This document shows, piece after piece, positions 11,201 through 24,039 of a DNA stretch of 64,000 nucleotides. The translations under genes and the position numbers were made by a program. Below the pieces are notes generated by a model. That model worked only from the letters and a program-made list of their open reading frames with translations. It ran no database searches and was not told the origin of the DNA. Position 1 is the stretch's first letter. Every line of letters starts with the position of its first letter. This stretch comes from Moringa oleifera (Eukaryota; Streptophyta; Magnoliopsida; Brassicales; Moringaceae). Location: positions 8,718,001 to 8,782,000 of the forward strand of contig JAJFZO010000094.1 in assembly GCA_021397835.1 (NCBI GenBank), read 5' to 3'.

Positions 11201-13264
11201 CTTCCAAAGATTGATCCTCATTACCACTTTTATCAAAACCAGCATCTCCATCTGGCTTAGCCTGTTTTAAATTACCCGGCAATTTATTTTGGCCCTTAGA
11301 ATCAGCAAATTGTGTTCCATGTCCACTACCACATTCTTCATGATCAGCACCAGAAGCACTTGCTCTTGACAGTAAATCCATCTGACTATCCCCGTTACAT
11401 CTATTGTTTTCAGGATTCCGGTGTCCATTCCAATATTTTTTCCTTTGTTCTAGTTGATCCATGGCAGCACATACAAACGGAAGCTTTTCTATGTCATCAA
11501 CAAGTCCCGAATCTGCTCTAACCAGCCAGCTATCTAGATCTGATATTGCTTGCCTGACAGAAAGATCAACATCTGACGTCAATGTAAACTTTGCAAATGG
11601 ATCCTTCCTTTCATCTTTGCGACATGAGGTGCTACCAGTCCCTCTTTCATTTTTCCGAGATAAAGTAAATGAACCTCTTTGTCGAGTCAAGAGCATAAAC
11701 TCTATCGTATCACCAACACAGTACTGCTTAACATTCTCAATATAGATGGTATAAAGATCCTTCAGAGACATCATCATAAAACATAATGGGCATCTCTTAA
11801 ATCGATCACCTTTGTAATCCTCCCCGCCCATCATCAGGTACTGTAGAATACAGGGAAAACAGAAAATATGTCCACATGAGGTTATTTGTGGACACAGTGG
11901 ATATTCCAAACAAATTGGACACTGCACTGGAAATGAGGTGGAATACCTCAAACAAATTATATCCTCCCAGCGCAACATGGTATCAGGATCCATCGATTCA
12001 GGTGCATAGTTTCCTGTGTCCAACACAACAAATTTGTAATTTGCTTGAAGGAACAAATCCTTGTTGTAAGGCTTTATCTTATACTGTCGTCTTGGAGGTG
12101 GAGGAGGTGGACCTCTCGGTTGAGATCGAGCAATAGGATCATAATGAAAATTCAGCAAATGGTTGCCATTGATCATATGAGCCCTTCTTCCTGCCAAATG
12201 TGGATGCAGTGTACTTCCCTGAGAATTGCTAGGCCCCATAATTTGCTGACCTCCAGGTGAAACAGTGCCTCCTGACATTTTCCCTTTGGACTGAGCCCGT
12301 CGACCAGCTGAGCGAGACTGGGCATGTCTCTCTACAAATTGGTGAGGAGAATTTTTTTTCCCATTAGGAGTCCCTGATTCAGTCACCTACAATGAAATAG
12401 GATAAGAGAAAAAGAAAATAAATAGGAAGTAGCATGTGTGTCAGTTTAGTAAACAATGAGATTTAATGTGAGCAGTAGCCTAGTCACTCAGCCAAAAGGA
12501 AAGGAAAAGAAAACAAAAAAAAAATAAAATAAAATGCAATAATCTTGTTCTTGTTGTTCTGGTTTCTTTCAGTTCACTACATGCTAACAAAACCTAGCAT
12601 GGGAAAGTACTGCATAAAGAATGCATTTCAAATTACCTCTTTGGAAGATCCCCTGGAACTTTCTGCAGCTGGAGCCAATGGGCCTGCATCAAAATGGCAT
12701 TATACACAGTAAAAAAAATATCAATTTTTCGCTAATATGTATAAGGAAAGAAAAAGAGAAAATATTAATAGACAGAACACAATAACCACAAACTAAAAAC
12801 ATAGACCTCTAAAGAAAACAATTCAAGAACACAATCTTGCTTTAAAAAAAGCCAAATCTTATTGAAAATCACGGATTCTTTAATGATATATCACGCAACT
12901 GAACCTATAAGCAGTTCAAACTCGACCAAATTTGTTCTGTTAAGAGGTTATCTGAGGCTCCTAAAGCCAACAAAAACCAAACAACAATTCGACAACAAAA
13001 AGATAGTACCAAATTCGTCGCGCATAATCAAATAATTAGCAAAGAGATAAAAACAAGCAAATCACCTGAAACTTGATCGGCCATAGAGGAGGGAGGTGGA
13101 TGATCGGAGATATTGAGAGACCCAAAGGATAATTGATATGGCTGAGAGGGAGAGGGAGAAGAGAGAGAGAGGTTTCTTCCATCGTCAGAGTTAGGGTTTT
13201 GAGAAGCAGCAACAAAGGAAGAAGACGAAGTGGGATCTTGGGCACAATGGGGCAAGATGGACAT
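8226..13264 (-). CDS. RING finger protein, RNF10 type (putative E3 ubiquitin ligase)
   Basis: Nine exons: 13264-13066, 12683-12637, 12386-11097, 10444-10356, 9881-9779, 9701-9597, 9130-9019, 8746-8579 and 8380-8226, giving 755 residues. The C3HC4 RING spans about residues 238-284. It opens CPICLEYP and continues CGHIFCFPC, with the last zinc pair in CPLC after an insert of about 16 residues. A basic, Gly/Ser-rich N-terminus and a polyproline run (about 175-180) precede it. After the RING come acidic, low-complexity segments, a charged helical stretch around KKRERQRKQLAKK, and the C-terminus STAGGRRY typical of plant members. Animal RNF10 ubiquitinates 40S ribosomal proteins; the plant role is not established here. 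The first exon has an in-frame ATG at 13264, and the GTG at 12386 is only the first codon of exon 3. The Arabidopsis counterpart is probably At3g26730. Confidence 0.9.
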
Positions 13265-13859
13265 GAAATTTTTCGAAGTTGGTTGAAGTTTGCCTTCGCG
13301 TTCACCCTCGGCCTAAAGCTCATATCTTTTTTTTAAGATCTGCGCTCTTTCGCTTCTAAACGACGTATGTTCCAAATCGAACCGAATCCCATTTGGACTC
13401 TGCTCAATTACCATAATACCCTCCACTTTCTCCCTCTTTACTGCCCTCCTTTCCTTTTCTTCCATTAATTCTTAATCAAACTCCATTACTTAATTCCCAT
13501 TTCTACCATGCAAAGGCGGGTTCGTCCAATGACAATTCTTGGTCCAGTTTCCGAGCAGCTTCCACCAAATTTTCTTGGGAAAGTTACAAATCAGGCACAC
13601 ACTGAACATTATTGGGGGCTTCATATAAGTTCATAAGACAATGAGGAAGTTAACAAACACCCAAGTTGACAATAGTTTTCTTTTCATCAACCCAGTTTGA
13701 TAAGGGTTACAGCACTGAAAATTTTAGTTCAGGGAGTACACAAGATCGATCTCAAACACAGTCGGAAGTCGAGCCTTTAAGATGATTTCAGAGCACCCAG
13801 AAACACAATGCCTGCTTGTCTCGGATAAGAGGATTACAGACAGCAATTTACAATCATTT
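13265..13859. other. Intergenic: RING gene promoter and mannosidase A 3' UTR
   Basis: Nearly 600 bases between the RING gene start codon and the stop codon of the first mannosidase, both on the minus strand. Frames reading through part of this region on either strand lack conserved motifs. Nothing else was recognised. Confidence 0.5.
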
Positions 13860-16800
13860 TTAAGCATCTGCAATCAAATTGAAGGAACTGCTACTAAAAT
13901 CAACAACGAAGGTGCGGATTTCCATTGGGGCAAGTTCCACCACCAGTTCTGTTGGGTTCACCGGTCTACCTCTCACCACCTTGGATTCTTCTGCTGATGC
14001 ACCTTCTACTTTCCAGACAAGTCTCTTTCTCTCCATCTCTGTCCTTTCTTGATTTGCAGATAAGCTTGTCTCTGTCACTTTGCCAATCTGAAAAGCAAAC
14101 ATGGAAGCCAGACACCAGAATATGTCACTATATGATCATTGAGAAAGAAGGCAAGCTAGGATCAAACTCATTGCCTCTACCTTCTTGCCAGGGAACAGCT
14201 TCTGCAATTCTACCTTTGTCATTACGGAATGATCCTCATCCTCTCCAACCTTTTTGTAATTTCAAGAAGACAAACAAACAAACAATTAGAATCTCGGGGA
14301 GAAGAGAAATGGAGGGATGCAAACAAATTCAAAACATCTGAGAAAATTAAAACCAGAAATTTTCCCGATCTTTCTCATGTAACCAAGAAAGTAGACTATG
14401 CTATGGCATATCCATCAAGACACATTGAAGCATAAAAAGGATGTACTTAAATTCATGGACTAGAGAGAGAAATCAAAACCTCGTATAGATGTGCTAATCG
14501 AATGAGAACTTCTCCATTGTTAATTTCCTGCAAAATTTAGAGGGCAAGAAATAACATCAGAAATGAAAAAGGAATACCTTGAAAATCAGAAATGCTGCTT
14601 TCATTATTAAATTTTTCACCAAGCAGTCACTAAGGTTTTAAACTCAAAAAGGAGTCTGTCATATATATATATATATATGTAATGCTTGAAGAGGCTTCTG
14701 AGTACCTCTAGAGTAATAATAGCAACATTATCAGGTAAACTGTAGGATGCATCGATTCCTGAGAAAGTGGGGACATGAGAATTCATCCAATTATCACCAT
14801 CCTGAAAAAGGAAATTAAATACTAAGTAGCCAATTAACATGATTAAAGAGAAATGTATTCATCTTCTATGTTTCCGCGTTTTCGTCTAACCTGTTCAGCA
14901 AAGGCCAACAGGAGTGGTGAATATATCTCCTGCCCAAAAGTTCGGCGCCACTTAGCTCCTTCTCCGAGAGGATCGATTCTGAAATAATATTTTCCTTGGA
15001 TCTGCATAATTTACCTCATGTTGGAAGTAGATCCTTAACTTTCTTCAAACATGAATATGAAAAAGCCAATGGAGTTTTCAATGCCAAAAATAATGGCAAT
15101 AATGGTTCTTACTGCAAGCCCTGTGCAGTTGTCGAGGACACAGATTGTTTCGTTAAGAGCCTCCGCAACACCTCTAGAATCATCAAGAAGCAACCTCCTA
15201 TATGACACAGGGAAATCTCAATCACGATTCAGACAATATATAGCTTGTCATGCTATAAAATGCAAACCATTTGCATTTCACCGGAAATGGCACTTAAAAA
15301 GCTTCTTCATTCCACACAACTATAAAACTGCAACTATTTGAATGAGGTACAAGACAGTTAAAGATGGACTGGACATTTAAGAGGCGTCAATGTACCTGTG
15401 GAGCATTAGCTCTACTTGTCCATCCAGTATGCTGGATCCTCCAACTGACCGGTCCACCAGAACTGAAAATTCTTTACTCGTATCTTCCATGTAAATTCCA
15501 AGATTAATCTGAGTGGACAAATGAAATATCAGTGAAGTCAAAACTTCCTTCTAACAGAGTTAGCAATAAATGAAATTGAAAGGTCAAAATATAATAATAT
15601 TCCACAGATAATTTATATAAGAGAGAGGGCAGACAAGAGCATACAGGGTAATAGTTTCCAGCAACAGGTTGATTGACTTCCAGTTCCCAGTCCGATCTAT
15701 AATCACGAATCTGCAACAAGACACATTGCAAATAAAAATCATCTCAAAGAAGAAAGCGCTTCTACATGCTCAATAGCAATGAAGGACAACTTACAGAGAG
15801 AATTGTTTTAGCTAATTCATCCCTTCCAGAGTAGAAGGTTTACAATTGCTTTTATAACATGAAAAGGATACATAAAATTGATTAAAACTTCAACCTAGCA
15901 CCTCAAGGTCTTAATAAATTAGACTCAAATCTTTAGAGAATGATACATACTCTATGCAACATACCCTTTTGATAAAATCACGTCCATTAGAATCTGTGTA
16001 GAACGTTTTATTGTTTTGCAGAGAAGTCGTAATTTGAGTTGCAACCTCTTTGCCGATACCATCATCAATGGGTATAGGTCCAACCTGATGTTTCAGATAA
16101 TGTATTATTTGAACCAACAAATATGGTTCAGTAAGTAAAACAGAGTGAATAAATGGTTTCATATTCTGTCACTATCAATGTGCCTCCTCACAATCACGAG
16201 AGAAGAATGTATGTTAACAAGTTGAATATTCTTGACATAGATGAAAAACTATCATTAGGAGTCAAATATATGGAAGGTACAAAATAACATTGATGCAGCC
16301 ACTGGGTAAGCTTACAATGAACTCCACTTCAACGTGCTCTTTCCCCTTGTAAAGTCGGTTGATCTGCACACAGTTCATTGTACATTATTTGCAACAAGAA
16401 ACCATGAATCTCTAGTAAGAACTCTAGCATAGCATATCTCCTTTTTTTTTTAGACCATCAATATCATAAATATGACAATAATAATCATTTTGGTCCCCCT
16501 CGTTACATTCACTAGCCTGAAGTAGCACTGTTCCCAGAGAGTTACAGAAAGGGGATTTGTAATAAATTGCACTTTGCAACATCTCAGAAGCCTTAAAAAT
16601 ATACCATAGAAATATTAGATTCATGCCTTTATGCACTTGCAACATGCTCCTGAAAAGAGCACGCATATGTGAAAATGCTAAGTTGAACCAAAAAAAAGAA
16701 AACAAAAAACAAAAAAAAGTCAGTTATTGAAGACGAATAAATAAACTCCCATCCGACTCCTCAAAGTTTTCAAAAGCAGTGAAAACCAGTTGCTCTTCAA

Positions 16801-19800
16801 CAATGCTTTCTTGAATTATCACAAAAATGATAATGCATAAGACATACAGAATCTCAGACTCATTTATTATGGACTTCTAAATTAAATTCAAGTATCCAAT
16901 GCTGTCAATTTTAACAAACAGCAACAGAAGTTTAGACAGAGAACATATTACATAGACAGCTACCATGTGACAAGCAAGGCACCTGAAATATCCATGGATT
17001 GATCTGTTGATGCACTTCATCTATTATTGGTCCATGCATGACAGTCAAGGGATTCTGCAAATCAAGCAAAAGTTACTAAAAACATTATTGAAATAGTTAT
17101 TTGAATATGTATGAACGATATCTCAAGAGGCCTTACAAACCTGTCCATCAGAGTTTATGTGAAATGTACCATTCGGTCGGAAAATATATGCACCAGAGTT
17201 CTAGCAAAAAATACCAGGAAAATTTCACAAAAGACAATTCAGAAAAGGATTACCATTGGAATATCAACTTGGAAACAGATTATTTTATACTTTTAGTAGT
17301 TCTTTTAATTTATGCACATTTGTAAGCAAAACAGACAGGAGAATATGATAAACAAAGAACTTATGATTCCATCTACCTGAGGATCTTTGTCAGTTCCATT
17401 ATATCCGGAGTAATAACTGTACGACTGTTTGACTGATTCCTTGACCTTCACAATTTTTAAGAAAATGGATTAGATTCACTTTCTGCCTTTCTTTTTTGCT
17501 TCTTGAAGTGGATGCTTAGGAAAACCAAAAGTTACTAAACATCCAGCAACAACGGACATAATAATGGTAACAGTCTCACATGCAATTGCAGCTTAATAGG
17601 AACAGATATGAAAGAAATTCAAAAACAAAAACCGGAGTATCACATAGACGGTAGAGTTCCAACTATCAGTTGCTTACATACCAAGTTTCTGCTATTAACA
17701 TAGTTTATATTCCCTTGACCTATTGAATAAGTAAGCTTCAAGTTTCCTTGACCAACTTCCATTGCTGATTTTCCCCCCCTTGGGAATGTATGTACTGATG
17801 ATTTACTTGAACGAGCACCTAAAATCAGAAGTAAAACAATGGAAATAATAAATATATCACGCTAACTAGAAAGACATAGAACCCAAGCATGTTCTCTTCA
17901 CAAGATTACAGTAATTAAGTACAGTAGCTACATGAGCAAACCTGGCCTTTTAACAGTTGAGATAGTGTAAGTGCTGAAGCCAAGAGGTGGTACAGACGCA
18001 GAGAATGCAAGCCAATATTTAGGCGCCTCAGTTGGTGTTCTACCTGAGTATGCCTTAACATAATAGTTTCTTAAGCCCACATAGGCATTTGCAGGTGGAA
18101 TAAGCTGTGATTCAACTTCTCTTCCCTCAGAATCATGTACTACAACATTCTCATTGACAACCTACAGCAAGTTATGAGGAAGCGTATTAGTCAAAACTGA
18201 GAACTGGGATCTATTTCCTTGGTCAGATTCATTATTTGCAGTAATGAATTGTATGCCAATTTCATAACCTTCATCACGATGTTTGCAAGTGACTGCAAAT
18301 GAGATTATTTTACATATATATATACATAAAATTCAAAGCAAGCTCTCAAGTATAGCTGATAAAACAACTAGAAGCATAGCGACAGCAAACAAGTTCCTTC
18401 TTAAGAAATTAGAGCTATCTCAAAAAGTGAAGAGATCATGTTTAACATCAAATAATTTAATTGCTCTGATTTGCTTGTGAATAAAATATAAAATAAATGT
18501 AATTTTTCATTAAAATCCAACAGACAGTTCAGAATGCCAGCTAGAATTTTTCACCTCTTTTCCATTTTTTCCCTCTTTTTATTCAACCCATCCTATTTGC
18601 TAATGTTTCACTATAAGGGTACCTCAAGAAGTAGTTCTTGAGAGCTTTCTTCTTTCAGGTATTTCATGTTTCATGTCACTGAAAAGGTCTGCATTAAAAG
18701 AGGTATAAATCATTGAGGTTTCCACTTCTTGAAAGAAAGATTTAAGCAGGGATTTCTGTATGTTTTCTTATGGGCCACAGCAATTTGAACAATTTTCCAG
18801 CACTTTTGGATGATAGTTGAGCTAAGCAACTGGTTTGGATTAGTACAGTGAAGATCCCATGGATGAACAAAACTTGGCAGCATCCTTTCTCTACACAACA
18901 AAAAAATTTCTCTATGCATTTGAATCATAAGAACCCAGAGACTACAAATTTCACAATGTGATAATGCTTTTCGAAAATCAAGCAAAGCAGTCAAGTTATG
19001 AAGCACTGAGAATAGAGCAGAGGTACTTACAGGAATCCGAACCACATCTTCTCTCTTCCATCCGAGGGAATTGTAGACCAAAATAATCTACAGAAGTATC
19101 AAAGACAGACAGGAAATTTATAGCTAAAGCGTAAACTAAAAGAACAAGTGACCGGATACATATTATCATTACCAACTTTTTTCCTCGAGACATATCAGTT
19201 TCTGATGCAGGACAGTAAGTTACATTCAAAAGTGGGCACTGAGAGAAGCAAAGAATGAAATAGTCAATATCTTTTTACCCTGGAGTCGGAATAAAAAATT
19301 AGGAAGGATAACCTCTCTAGCATAACTATGCGACACTAAATTCAGAAAAGTGCTTAAATCCTTCTTGTTATTGGAAATAACATTGGAAAGGTCAGCTTAA
19401 GGGATCGTTATTTGTTGCCTGTTGAAAATTTGTAGTTGGAGCCCCACATCCAGTAGATGACTTTGACTCAGCCAAGCAAGCAAGCGAAAATGCAACTACC
19501 TTTTCGGCCTGCACGAAGAAATAAGGAATGAATATTTAGACCAAAGTGAAAATTTACAAAAATAAATCATAATGGTGAACCAAATCTGCACCTCTAAATA
19601 GCCTATTGATAGTCTTTTTGCATAATCATTAGCTACATGCTGCTTTTCTGTACCGGTAACCGCATCATGATGTTGAGCGATAGCTAAAGCATCTGCCAAT
19701 GAGTCAGTATTGGGACCTGACTCACTTCTCCCTCTAAAAAATTCCAGTTGCCTTGCTGCCTAATTAAACATCATATATACAAATATGTAAAAACACACAC

Positions 19801-22800
19801 ATGTACGTAAGAACCACATATGCATTTTTATATAATTAAAGACGGTCTTTAGTTGCTGAAACTGTAATTCTACATATAAACTAAAAAAGTAGCATGAATG
19901 ATACCAAGTAGTAGCCACTCATTATTCGGACATAGCGCTTAAGAGCTGGTCTGCTCGTAAAATATCCAGTCCAGTAAGCATTTGCACGATCTGCATAACT
20001 GAAATGAAATGGTTTCAATTTTTATCAAAATTTGAAAATGAGGAAACAAACAAGCAAATAATTTAGAAGAACATTAGACATTAAACTCACGGGAAGTAGT
20101 CATCAGTTTTGAGAGGCCAAGTCTTATTTGCAGCATATTTGGCATCTGTGTATATGGATGGAGTAGAGTACAGAGCATTAACACGTCCATCCTAAAAGTT
20201 GCCAAACTAAATCATTTAGAACAAGTGACATAAATAATCATATCAAGCAGAGGAAAAAATGTGAAATACCTCATAAAAAAAAAAGAACCCACACTTGCAG
20301 AAGTAACAACAAATTTCAAACAGAAAACAAAAATATAGTTGAACTGTCTCCAACCAGATGACCCAGATCCAATCACATGGAATTTCTGACATCATTAACA
20401 ATAAATGTTGAGAAAGTTGAGTACTCATTAGTTAACACAAATTATCTAATTTGCCTCTCTTGATAATATAATTTCTGATTTAGCAGATAACAGTCAGATA
20501 AACTCCATTCATAGGAAGTCCTGGAGACATGATTGGTCTAAGATATGACAATCGCAAAACGAGAAAGCAGCCAAACACCATCAGTACAGGTTTGAGCAAA
20601 ACTTACCAGGTTTACATAATGAATGAGTTTGTCCATCTGTCGGAACCATGTGTGTGCATATTGATACTTAAAATCTGTTCCCATGGTCCACATGATATGG
20701 TTTGTTCTAGTAATGTTAGCCTGCAAATGAACTGTCATTAGCAATAACAAATTGGCGTCTTTTTCGACATGGAAAACATAGCTAGCTTGCAGGGCTGATG
20801 CTGGCACTTTAATCAAAGATAATATCGAAACTCAGGATTGGGATTGAAACAAGCCTAGTGGAGCCAAACTTTGAGCTCAGCAAAGAAGTAGGGTTGAGCT
20901 TGCGATCGCTCCAGTCTTAGAACTCTTAACCGGATTTGGGTCAATGAATGTTTGTAGCTCGGGTTTGGTTCAGCTTGAGTTTGCGCTAATCTTGAGCCAA
21001 TTCGAACTTAAATGTCAAGCTCAAGTTAGTAAGTCAATGGAGCCTGATAGATGAGCTTAGTGCAAAGATATAAGATAAAAGTAATCATCCAAGAAATAAA
21101 ATACAAAACAGCTAGAAAATAATAATATAAAGGAGACACTGTTTGAACTACTTGTTAATCACCTGTGTCAGTGCCGCTGCCACAAAGTCATTGACTCGTT
21201 CTTGAACATTGTAATCAAACAAATTGATGTCATCCTTCATCGAAAGAAGAAAAAAAGTTAACACTGAAACAAGTGGATGTTCAAATGACTAATAGCAAGT
21301 TAATAGCATTTCATAGGGTTTACTTGAACAATGGGGGAAGCATCATTAACTTCAAAGTAGAAACCTGGAGGAGGTTCATAATTCTGAGGAAATGCGCCGG
21401 CAAAAATCTGCCGCTCATCCATAATTCAAATAAATGAAGACAGAACATCAATCGCCAAATACAAAAGTCAAAAAACTGTTAAACAGTTAAGCTACAACAT
21501 TCATGCCTAACAATTACGTCATTCTGAAACAAAATTAAAGAATCTGCGCCAATCACCTGCACAGAAGAACCAAGGCTCCTGGAACCCTGCCAAACAACTT
21601 CTAGACTTTTCTCATTTTTACGCTTAGCCCTGTCTTGGTAATCTATCCGGCCAAAGAAGAGGGAATCAAATCCAACCTACACCAATAATTATAATTTCTT
21701 TCCACATTGTTTACAGTTGGAGATGGAAAGATAACTTTTAAATTGTGTTCAAAGTTAAAGATGAAAATGGGCTACCTCAGCCCCCAACAAGTAAGCCTGG
21801 ACTGCAGAATGTCCAAAAGGATCGATTTGCCAACCGATTCTTGGAGTCACACCAAACTCGTTTGTAATGAATCGATGCCCAAGAGTAGTTTGATCAATCA
21901 TGTCAATGTAATGTGGTGCAGCCTCATCATGCATGCACATACCCCCATTTCTGCATACAGAGAGGGTGAGAGAGAATGGAAGAGAGTCACACCCCAACTT
22001 GAAATCAAAACCCTATTCAATCAGGCTCAGTAGAAATGAAGAATGATTCCAAAAGAGTGAAGGGAGTGAACATAAATATTCTCAAAAAGAACAAATTGAT
22101 GAAGGAAGGAGGGGAAAGACTGGAAGTAGGGGCGGGGGGAAAAAAAAAAGAAAAGAACAGGAAAACAAAAAGGGTAAAATTGTAGATCACATGAGCTCTA
22201 GTTGACCAGAGCTGACAAGGTCCTTCACTATGCGCTGGACTGTCTCACTCTGGTCTCTCCACCAGCGCTGGAAAAATGCCTGTATTAAGCAAGATCAATA
22301 GTCATGTAGGTTCGTCTTTGGAAATTGACAGTTAAAGACAAATCTTACAGATGACGACAATAAGTGAATCCATAACATCATCTAGTGCCCGGTGATTTAG
22401 GATTCATCAAACTATCATGTGATAGTGCAAATACCATATGTATATACAACAAGGAAATTAAATTTAATTCCCCATCAAGAAATTGCTTGCAACAATGCAT
22501 TGTCCTACTATTTCATCACAAACTTTGTTAATGGGAGAAAACATGAGCTGTGCAGGGGTGTACTTAAATAAAGGTATTGGATTTTTTAAGCTACTTTTTG
22601 TTTTCTCTATCCTAACTTCCAAGAATCCAATTATGAAGAAAACAACCACATCTGTGTTCCCTTTGTTTTCCTCTGTTTGCTTAGCAGCCGACACAAGAAA
22701 ACTGACAACTAGGGGTTTATGCAAGTTCAAAGTACTGATAATAAAAAATTCGATATAAGAGAAGTATACTTGCCTGCTCCACATAAACAAATTTCCGATT

Positions 22801-23149
22801 CTTGTCCGCCAGCAGTGCAGGTACAAGCGAATCTAACACATTTTGCACACAAGCACCCTACACAAAGGATCAACAACAAAAACAAACCCAATCATCCATG
22901 TCGTTTGTGTGTACATAGAAATAGAGGTATGAAGAGAAAGCAAGAGAAAACCTGGATAGAGTTATTAGAGCCAACATAGTACTGATCAACAGTCTTCAAC
23001 CAACCTACGTCGTCATGGGTGTGAGGAACCAAATGGACATTGAGCTTCCCAGGAACAATACCCTGAGAAGTATTATACACCATAAACTTCGACTCTGCGC
23101 ATAAAATTCCCAGAAAGAGAACCGCGCAAGAGAACAAGATGATCCCCAT
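13860..23149 (-). CDS. Class II alpha-mannosidase (GH38), vacuolar/lysosomal type, copy A
   Basis: It trims alpha-linked mannose from N-glycans in the vacuole or apoplast. 29 exons: 23149-22952, 22857-22774, 22279-22191, 21950-21776, 21676-21557, 21407-21324, 21234-21163, 20720-20607, 20191-20091, 19998-19905, 19759-19592, 19508-19419, 19238-19173, 19087-19031, 18161-17942, 17818-17682, 17445-17377, 17200-17141, 17054-16983, 16363-16316, 16084-15965, 15710-15645, 15508-15396, 15197-15113, 15001-14891, 14801-14706, 14527-14480, 14249-14181 and 14087-13860. The 1017 residues match the family (Arabidopsis At3g26720 about 1019). A signal peptide covers about 1-18. By homology with Golgi mannosidase II, zinc ligands are His45 and Asp47 in HTHDDVGW, nucleophile Asp167 in WQIDPFGHS, and His408 in QHHDAVTGT. 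All are present, so the enzyme should be active. The introns after exons 2 and 12 use GC donors. The TTG at 23176 is not a plausible start; ATG 23149 leads straight into the signal peptide. Confidence 0.95.
14661..14678. repeat. (AT)9 microsatellite in a mannosidase A intron
   Basis: Nine AT dinucleotides lie in the intron between exons 26 and 27 of mannosidase A. It is an ordinary simple repeat, likely polymorphic in length. Confidence 0.9.
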
Positions 23150-24039
23150 TTTGTATACACTTCTACTCCAGTTCAATGTTTCTGGGTAGCGAAATTAGTT
23201 TGAAGAACCAGCAGTCTCAGTCGGGTGAAGAGGACTTAAACGGGAAAAGTTGCTGGTAACGGATAAAAAGGATTAAGTCATTCGGGCGTCTTTATGATCC
23301 TTTATAATGGTTTATTTGCAACAAGAGCTTTGTCAACTAGCTTTGCTCAGATGAGGAAGCATTAAGGTATTGATGTTTCGCATCAGAGCTGCTTTTCAAT
23401 GGAGTTATCCAAAAGACCAAACTGCTGGAATACAGGTTATCATTGTTTTGACCTTTCACTTTCTTGAAGGTTTTTTAATTATTATCTCTTGTTCTTTTGT
23501 CAAATATAACAAAGAGCAGGTCTACTTGAAGGTGTAACTTATTTATTATTTTGGTGGGTGAGATGTCTATTGTGATCCAAGCCAGCAGATCTATCCACTT
23601 TCTTGCTTAGGTAAGGTAGCATACTGGGCCTTCTGCTGTACAGAAGCAAGTGCGTGAAGATATTGTGATGCATCAGGACCATGAACACCGGCTGTCCGAA
23701 GGGTTAAATGGGTCTTCATTATGAACTTCATCTGTTATCATGGCAAATCACAACAAGAACTTTTTCTACAAAATGGTTGGAGCAGTGATAGTAAAATGGC
23801 AATAATACACCAAGACAGAAAGGCATAATTGTGTTTCCGGATGCGTAAAGCAGATGACATATTGAGTGGAAAACTCTAGCCCCCCTAAAACAGAAGTGGA
23901 ACCACAGAACATTTTCGTTTCAGAATTCCTACAGACGTACCCACAAACAGTGAATTCCTACAGATGTACACACAAACAGAGATGATTGAGAACACAGAGA
24001 TGAATCTCTTCTGGGCATTCTGCTTGAGGACTTCAGTTT
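23150..24039. other. Spacer between the tandem mannosidase genes
   Basis: About 890 bases holding the promoter and 5' UTR of copy A at the left and the 3' UTR of copy B at the right. I see no third mannosidase fragment and no mobile element. A near-repeat around 23930-23985 (two similar stretches with CAGA and ACACAAACAG) is short and probably meaningless. Confidence 0.55.

Noticed and set aside
13036..13323. 95-codon frame overlapping the RING gene exon 1 in another frame
   Set aside because: It encodes a Leu/Pro/Ser-rich sequence without family features. The MSILPHC frame matches RNF10-type N-termini and splices in phase.
22952..23176. Longer mannosidase A start at 23176
   Set aside because: The codon there is TTG, not ATG. 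The ATG at 23149 gives a normal signal peptide.
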